Shown in pieces: positions 57,915 through 64,000 of a stretch of DNA of 64,000 nucleotides. Every line of letters starts with the position of its first letter. Position 1 is the stretch's first letter. A program made the translations under genes and the position numbers. This DNA comes from Ptiloglossa arizonensis (Eukaryota; Arthropoda; Insecta; Hymenoptera; Colletidae). The DNA is taken from positions 1,426,001-1,490,000 of the forward strand of contig NW_027478395.1 of assembly GCF_051014685.1 (NCBI RefSeq). Direction: 5' to 3'. The notes beneath the pieces are model-generated. The model ran no database searches, was not told the origin of the DNA, and saw only the letters and a list, made by a program, of their open reading frames with translations.

Positions 57915-60900
57915 CTAGTTTCAGATGTAGTAGGAATGTTTGGGATTGGTTAACCAGTTCGCGAGATGTGGGAGTTTGAAACTAAGAAATGGTTGAGAAG
58001 ACAACAAATTTTTCGCAATTCAGCTGCTCCAAACGCTTAACCAGAAGGGCCTTGGGAAAAAATACACATACCGTTGTTATCGGGCGAGTTTCTAGTTTCA
58101 GATGTAGTAGGAATGTTTGGGATTGGTTAACCAGTTCGCGAGATGTGGGAGTTTGAAGCTAAGAAATGGTTGAGAAGACAACAAATTTTTCGCAATTCTG
58201 CTGCTCCAAACGCTTAACCATAGTGGCCTAGGGAAAAATACACTTACCGTTGTAATCGGGCGAGTTTCTACATTCAGGCGCAGCAGGAATTTTTGGGTTT
58301 GGTCAATCCGTTCGCGAGATGTGGGAATTTGAAGCTAAGAAATGGTTGAGAAGGCAACAAATTTTTCGCACTTCTGCTGCTCCAAACGCTTAACCAGAAT
58401 GGCCTAGGGAAAAAATACACATACCATAGTAATCGGGCGAGTTTCTACATTCAGACGCAGCAGGAATTTTTGGGTTTGGTCAATCCGGTCGCGCGATATG
58501 GGAGTTTGAAGCTAGGAAATGCTTGAGAAGGCAACAAATTTTTCGCACTTCTGCTGCTCCAAACGTTTAACCAGAATGGCCTAGTGAAAAAATACACATA
58601 CCGTTGTAATCGGGCGAGTTTCTACATTCAGACGCAGCAGGAATTTTTGGGTGTGGTCAATCCGTTCGCGAGATATGGGAGTTTGAAGCTAAGAAATGCT
58701 TGAGAAGGCAACAAATTTTTCGCACTTCTGCTGCTGCAAGCGCTTAACAAGAATGGCCTAGTGAAAAAATACACATACCTTTGTAATCGGGCGAGTTTCT
58801 ACTTTCAGATATAGTAGGAATTTTTCGGTTTGGTCAATCCGTTCGCGAGACGCGGCAGTTTGAAGCTAAGAAATGGTAGAGAAGACAACAAATTTTTCGC
58901 ATTTCTGCTGCTCCAAACGCTTAACAGAATGGACTAGGGAAAAAATACACATACCTTTGTAATCGGGCGAGTTTCTACTTTCAGATGTAGTAGAAATTTT
59001 TGGGTTTGGCCAATCCGTTCGCGAGATGCGGCAGTTTGAAGCTAAGAAATGGTTGAGAAGACAACAAATTTGTCGCACTTCTGCTGCTCCAAACGCTTAA
59101 CCAGAGTGGCCTAGACGAAAATACACATATCGTTGTAATCGGGCGAGTTTCTACATTCAGGCGCAGCAGGAATTTTCGGGTTTGGTCAATCCGTTCGCGA
59201 GATGTGGGAGTTTGAAACTAAGAAATGGTTGAGAAGGCAACAAATTTTCGCACTTCTGCTGCTCCAAACGCTTAACCAGAATGGCCTAGGGAAAAAATAC
59301 ACATACCGTAGTAATCGGGCGAGTTTCTACATTCAGACGCAGCAGGAATTTTTGGGTTTGGTCAATCCGGTCGCGAGATATGGGAGCTTGAAGCTAGGAA
59401 ATGCTGGAGAAGGCAACAAATTTTTCTCAATTTTGCTGCTCCAAACGCTTAACCAGAATGGACTAGGGAAAAAATACACATACCTTTGTAATAGGGCGAG
59501 TTTCTTCTTTCAGATGTAGTAGGAATTTTTGGGTTTGGTCAATCCGTTCGCGAGATGTGGGAGTTTGAAGCTAAGAAACGGTTGAGAAGACAACAAATTT
59601 TTCGCACTTCTGCTGCTCCAAACGCTTAACCAGAGTGGCCTAGGGAAAAATACACATGCCGTTGTAATCGGGCGAGTTTCTACATTCAGGCGCAGCAGGA
59701 ATTTTTGGCTTTGGTCAATCCGTTCGCGAGATGTGGGAGTTTGAAGCTAAGAAATGGTTGAGAAGGCAACAAATTTTTCGCAATTCTGCTGCTCCAAACG
59801 CTTAACCAGAATGGCCTTGGGAAAGAATACACATACCGTTGTTATCATACGAGTTTCTACTTTCGGACGCAATAGGAATTTTTGGGTTTGGTCAATCCGT
59901 TCGCGAGATATGGGAGTTTGAATCTAGGAAATGCTTGAGAAGGCAACAAATTTTTCGCACTTCTGCTGCTCCAAACGCTTAACCAGAATGGCCTAGGAAA
60001 AAAATACACATACCGTTGTAATCGGGCGAGTTTCTTCATTCAGACGCAGCAGGAATTTTTGGTTTTGGTCAATCCGTTCGCGAGATGTGGGAGTTTGAAG
60101 CTAAGAAATGGTTGAGAAGGCAACAAATTTTTCGCACTTCTGCTGCTCCAAACGCTTAACCAGAATGGCCTAGTGAAAAAATACACGTACCTTTGTAATA
60201 GGGCGAGTTTCTTCTTTCAGATGTAGTAGGAATTTTTGGGTTTGGTCAATCCGTTCGCGAGATGTGGGAGTTTGAAGCTAAGAAACGGTTGAGAAGACAA
60301 CAAATTTTTCGCACTTCTGCTGCTCCAAACGCTTAATCAGAGTGGCCTAGGGAGAAATACACATACCGTTGTAATCGGGCGAGTTTCTACATTCAGGCGC
60401 AGCAGGAATTTTTGGCTTTGGTCAATCCGTTCGCGAGATGTGGGAGTTTGAAGCTAAGAAATGGTTGAGAAGGCAACAAATTTTTCGCAATTCTGCTGCT
60501 CCAAACGCTTAACCAGAATGGCCTTGGGAAAGAATACACATACCGTTGTTATCGTACGAGTTTCTACTTTCGGACGCAATAGGAATTTTTGGGTTTGGTC
60601 AATCCGTTCGCGAGATATGGGAGTTTGAAGCTAGGAAATGCTTGAGAAGGCAACAAATTTTTCGCACTTCTGCTGCTCCAAACGCTTAACCAGAATGGCC
60701 TAGGAAAAAAATACACATACCGTTGTAATCGGGCGAGTTTCTTCATTCAGACGCAGCAGGAATTTTTGGGTTTGGTCAATCCGTTCGCGAGATGTGGGAG
60801 TTTGAAGCTAAGAAATGGTTGAGAAGGCAACAAATTTTTCGCAATTCTGCTGCTCCAAACGCTTAACCAGAATGGCCTTGGAAAAAAATACACATACCGT

Positions 60901-63566
60901 TGTTATCGTACGAGTTTCTGCTTTCATATGTAATAGAAATTTTTGGGTTTGGTCAATCCGTTCGCGACATATGGGAGTTGGAAGCTAAGAAATGGTTGAG
61001 AAGGCAACAAATTTTTCGCACTTCTGCTGCCCCAAACGCTTAACAAGAGTGGCCTAGTGAAAAAATACACATACCTTTGTAATCGGTCGAGTTTCTACTT
61101 TCAGATATAGTAGGAATTTTTCGGTTTGGTCAATCCGTTCGCGAGATGCGGCAGTTTGAAGCTAAGAAATGGTTGAGAAGGCAACAAATTTTTCGCACTT
61201 CTGCTGCTCCAAACGCTTAACCAGAGTGGCCTAGGGAAAAATACACATACCGTTGTAATCGGGCGAGTTTCTACATTCAGGCGCAGCAGGAATTTTTGGG
61301 TTTGGTCAATCCGTTCGCAAGATATGGGAGTTTGAAGCTAAGAAATGCTTGAGAAGGCACCAAATTTTTCGCACTTCTGCTGCTCCAAGCGCTTAACAAG
61401 AATGGCCTAGAGAAAAAATACACATACCTTCGTAATCGGGCGAGTTTCTTCTTTCAGATATAGTAGGAATTTTTCGGTTTGGTCAATCCGTTCGCGAGAT
61501 ACGGCAGTTTGAAGCTAAGAAATGGTAGAGAAGACAACAAATTTTTCGCATTTCTGCTGCTCCAAACGCTTAACCAGAATGGACTAGGGAAAAAATACAC
61601 ATACCCTTGTAATCGGGCGAGTTTCTACTTTCAGATGTAGTAGGAATTTTTGGGTTTGGTCAATCCGTTCGCGAGATGCGACAGTTTGAAGCTAAGAAAT
61701 GGTTGAGAAGACAACAAATTTTTCGCACTTCTGCTGCTCCAAACGCTTAACCAGTGTGGCCTAGGGAAAAATACACATACCGTTGTAATCGGGCGAGTTT
61801 CTACATTCAGGCGCAGCAGGAATTTTTGGTTTGGGTCAATCCGTTCGCGAGATGTGGGAGTTTGAAGCTAAGAAATGGTTGAGAAGGCAACAAATTTTTC
61901 GCACTTCTGCTGCTCCAAACGCTTAACCAGAATGGCCTAGGGAAAAAATACACATACCTTTGTAAACGGGAGAGTTTCTACTTTCATATGTAATAGAAAT
62001 TTTTGGGTTTGGTCAATCCGTTCGCGAGATATGGGAGTTTGAAGCTAAGAAATGGTTGAGAAGACAACAAATTTTTCGCAATTCTGCTGCTCCAAACGCT
62101 TAACCATAGTGGCCTAGGGAAAAATACACATACTGTTGTAATCGTGCGAGTTTCTACATTCAGGCGCAGCAGGAATTTTTGGGTTTGGTCAATCCGTTCG
62201 CGAGATGTGGGAATTTGAAGCTAAGAAATGGTTGAGAAGGCAACAAATTTTTCGCAATTCTGCTGCTCCAAACGCTTAACCAGAATGGCCTAGAGAAAAA
62301 ATACACATACCGTAGTAATCGGGCGAGTTTCTACATTCAGACGCAGCAGGAATTTTTGGGTTTGGTCAATCCGGTCGCGCGATATGGGAGTTTGAAGCTA
62401 GGAAATGCTTGAGAAGGCAACAAATTTTTCGCACTTCTGCTGCTCCAAACGCTTAACCAGAATGGCCTAGGGAAAAATACACATACCGTTGTAATCGGGC
62501 GAGTTTCTACATTCAGGCGCAGCAGGAATTTTTGGCTTTGGTCAATCCGTTCGCGAGATGTGGGAGTTTGAAGCTAAGAAATGGTTGAGAAGGCAACAAA
62601 TTTTTCGCATTTCTGCTGCTCCAAACGCTTAACCAGAATGGACTAGGGAAAAAATACACATACCTTTGTAATAGGGCGAGTTTCTTCTTTCAGATGTAGT
62701 AGGAATTTTTGGGTTTGGTCAATCCGTTCGCGAGATGTGGGAGTTTGAAGCTAAGAAACGGTTGAGAAGACAACAAATTTTTCGCACTTCTGCTGCTCCA
62801 AACGCTTAACCAGAGTGGCCTAGGGAAAAATACACATACCGTTGTAATCGGGCGAGTTTCTACATTCAGGCGCAGCAGGAATTTTTGGCTTTGGTCAATC
62901 CGTTCGCGAGATGTGGGAGTTTGAAGCTAAGAAATGGTTGAGAAGGCAACAAATTTTTCGCAATTCTGCTGCTCCAAACGCTTAACCAGAATGGCCTTGG
63001 GAAAGAATACACATACCGTTGTTATCGTACGAGTTTCTACTTTCGGACGCAATAGGAATTTTTGGGTTTGGTCAATCCGTTCGCGAGATATGGGAGTTTG
63101 AAGCTAGGAAATGCTTGAGAAGGCAACAAATTTTTCGCACTTCTGCTGCTCCAAACGCTTAACCAGAATGGCCTAGGAAAAAAATACACATACCGTTGTA
63201 ATCGGGCGAGTTTCTTCATTCAGACGCAGCAGGAATTTTTGGTTTTGGTCAATCCGTTCGCGATATGTGGGGGTTTGAAGCTAAGAAATGGTTGAGAAGG
63301 CAACAAATTTTTCGCACTTCTGCTGCTCCAAACGCTTAACCAGAATGGCCTAGTGAAAAAATACACATACCTTTGTAATCGGGCGAGTTTCTTCTTTCAG
63401 ATGTAGTAGGAATTTTTGGTTTGGTCGATCCGTTCGCGAGATGTGGGAGTTTGAAGCTAAGAAATGGTTGAGAAGGCAACAAATTTTTCGCACTTCTGCT
63501 GCTCCAAACGCTTAACCAGAATGGCCTAGGGAAAAAATACACATACCGTTGTAATCGGGCGAGTTT
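57915..63566. repeat. Right-hand HOR copy, 32 monomers (5,652 bp)
   Basis: This copy is bounded by CTAGTTTCAG markers at 57,915 and 63,567. It starts with two marker monomers in a row (57,915 and 58,092), as does the partial copy after it (63,567 and 63,744). It contains the block shared with 42 kb (about 58,980-59,410), a four-monomer duplication (59,857 and 60,564 landmarks, 707-bp step), and one AATCGGTCGAG monomer at 61,087. It reads as a mosaic of shorter HOR forms rather than a simple expansion. Confidence 0.8.
59680..60760. repeat. Four-monomer duplication (707-bp step)
   Basis: The run TTTTTGGCTTTGG, GCCTTGGGAAAGAATAC, CTTTCGGACGCAATAGG, GCCTAGGAAAAAAATAC and CTTCATTCAG is found at about 59,700-60,045 and again at about 60,407-60,752. 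Small differences (TTATCATACG against TTATCGTACG, GAATCTAGG against GAAGCTAGG) separate the copies. Confidence 0.8.
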
Positions 63567-64000
63567 CTAGTTTCAGATGTAGTAGGAATGTTTGGGATTG
63601 GTTAACCAGTTCGCGAGATGTGGGAGTTTGAAGCTAAGAAATGGTTGAGAAGACAACAAATTTTTCGCAATTCAGCTGCTCCAAACGCTTAACCAGAAGG
63701 GCCTTGGGAAAAAATACACATACCGTTGTTATCGGGCGAGTTTCTAGTTTCAGATGTAGTAGGAATGTTTGGGATTGGTTAACCAGTTCGCGAGATGTGG
63801 GAGTTTGAAGCTAAGAAATGGTTGAGAAGACAACAAATTTTTCGCAATTCTGCTGCTCCAAACGCTTAACCATAGTGGCCTAGGGAAAAATACACTTACC
63901 GTTGTAATCGGGCGAGTTTCTACATTCAGGCGCAGCAGGAATTTTTGGGTTTGGTCAATCCGTTCGCGAGATGTGGGAATTTGAAGCTAAGAAATGGTTG
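63567..64000. repeat. Start of a further HOR copy, cut by the window edge
   Basis: It repeats 57,915-58,348 at an offset of 5,652, including the paired TGGTTAACCA monomers, TTATCGGGCGAG, CACTTACCGTTG and GATGTGGGAATTTG. The sequence stops inside a monomer, so the array continues beyond the window. Confidence 0.85.

Larger units (their letters stand above)
1..64000. repeat. Satellite DNA array, ~177-bp monomer, about 361 tandem copies
   Basis: The same unit recurs from the first to the last base. Landmarks seen in nearly every monomer are GGAATTTTTGGG, CCGTTCGCGAGAT, GTTTGAAGCTAAGAAATGG, AAATTTTTCGC, CTGCTGCTCCAAACGCTTAA, CCTAGGGAAAAAATACACAT and AATCGGGCGAG. Starts at 1, 178, 355, 532 and 709 give a 177-bp period. 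All copies face the same way, and the array runs off both ends of the window. I saw no interrupting mobile element, gene or single-copy segment. Length, uniformity and nested higher-order repeats fit a centromeric or pericentromeric satellite in a eukaryote. That location is inference, since no centromere-protein binding data exist here. The family and host species are not recognised. Confidence 0.97.
42000..64000. repeat. Right-hand satellite domain with 14- to 32-monomer HOR copies
   Basis: From about 42 kb the mix of variants changes. GGGAAAAATACAC (five A, making 176-bp monomers), CATTCAGGCGCAGCAGG, TTTTTGGCTTTGGTC, ACTTTCGGACGCAATA and CTAGTTTCAGATGTAGTAGG become common. The 178-bp TAGGATATTTTT monomers and the 182-bp GATATATAATAC monomers are no longer seen. 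The mean period falls to about 176.6 bp (2,473/14 and 3,179/18). The CTAGTTTCAG marker at 45,552, 46,611, 49,084, 52,263, 55,265, 57,915, 58,092, 63,567 and 63,744 divides the domain into copies of different size. Confidence 0.88.

Noticed and set aside
59202..59519. 105-codon open frame on the + strand, the longest in the window
   Set aside because: It simply reads through two satellite monomers. The 177-bp unit is a multiple of three, so open frames extend by chance. No domain, codon signal or upstream context, and relatives of this frame elsewhere are broken.
1..64000. CRISPR-like regular repetition
   Set aside because: There are no short repeats separated by unique spacers. The whole 177-bp unit is repeated, and all of it is similar between copies.
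1..64000. Assigning the satellite to a named species or known centromere family
   Set aside because: The 176-178-bp length resembles several plant and animal centromere satellites, but I cannot match the sequence to any from memory with confidence.
1..64000. Hidden transposon, rRNA, tRNA or unique sequence
   Set aside because: Reading through the window, each segment of about 177 bp could be matched to the monomer. I found no gap large enough to hold any other element.

Overview
The whole window is one uninterrupted tandem array of a single satellite DNA family. The monomer is about 177 bp (variants of 176, 178 and 182 bp), giving roughly 361 copies head to tail, all in the same orientation. 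I found no protein-coding gene, RNA gene, transposon, CRISPR array or unique sequence. Every open frame is a reading of the satellite itself. A uniform array this long, with nested higher-order repeats (HORs), is typical of centromeric or pericentromeric heterochromatin in a eukaryote. I do not recognise the monomer and cannot name the organism. About 41% GC and no CpG depletion in a sampled monomer (9 CpG seen, about 7.5 expected) argue mildly against a heavily CpG-methylated host.

Monomers fall into linked subtypes. Class A carries CCGTTGTAATCGGG followed by CATTCAGACGCAGCAGG. Class B carries CCTTTGTAATCGGG or CCTCTGTAATCGGG followed by CTTTCAGAT(G/A)TAGTAGG. Class C carries GTTGTTATCGTACGAG followed by GACGCAATAGG, with GCCTTGGG upstream. 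Class A has a partial CENP-B-box-like 17-mer that classes B and C progressively lose.

Layout: 1-1,600 is irregular, with a 3-monomer duplication (536-bp step). About 1,600-7,705 is a 12-monomer HOR (2,124-bp step) in the class order AABAABABBBBB. About 5,450-8,920 recurs at 9,522-12,992 (4,072-bp offset). About 9,560-15,428 is duplicated as 15,429-21,130 (33 versus 32 monomers, one monomer lost). About 21,320-27,000 is followed directly by a near-identical copy at 27,001-32,681 (5,681-bp step). 32,830-36,220 is a 10-monomer duplication (1,770 bp), 36,020-38,755 a 9-monomer one (1,593 bp), and 38,540-41,469 a 12-monomer one (2,125 bp).

Near 42 kb the array changes character. The right-hand domain (about 42,000-64,000) is rich in 176-bp monomers, in CATTCAGGCGCAGCAGG and TTTTTGGCTTTGG variants, and in a marker monomer carrying the palindrome TGGTTAACCA. 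Marker spacing defines HOR copies of 14, 18, 17, 15 and 32 monomers. They differ partly by gain or loss of four-monomer (706-707 bp) blocks.

Nothing here works as a set of genes. The interest lies in array evolution (unequal exchange, local amplification, conversion-like patches) and in possible centromere-protein recognition motifs. Block edges were found by eye from diagnostic variants and are accurate to tens of bases at best.
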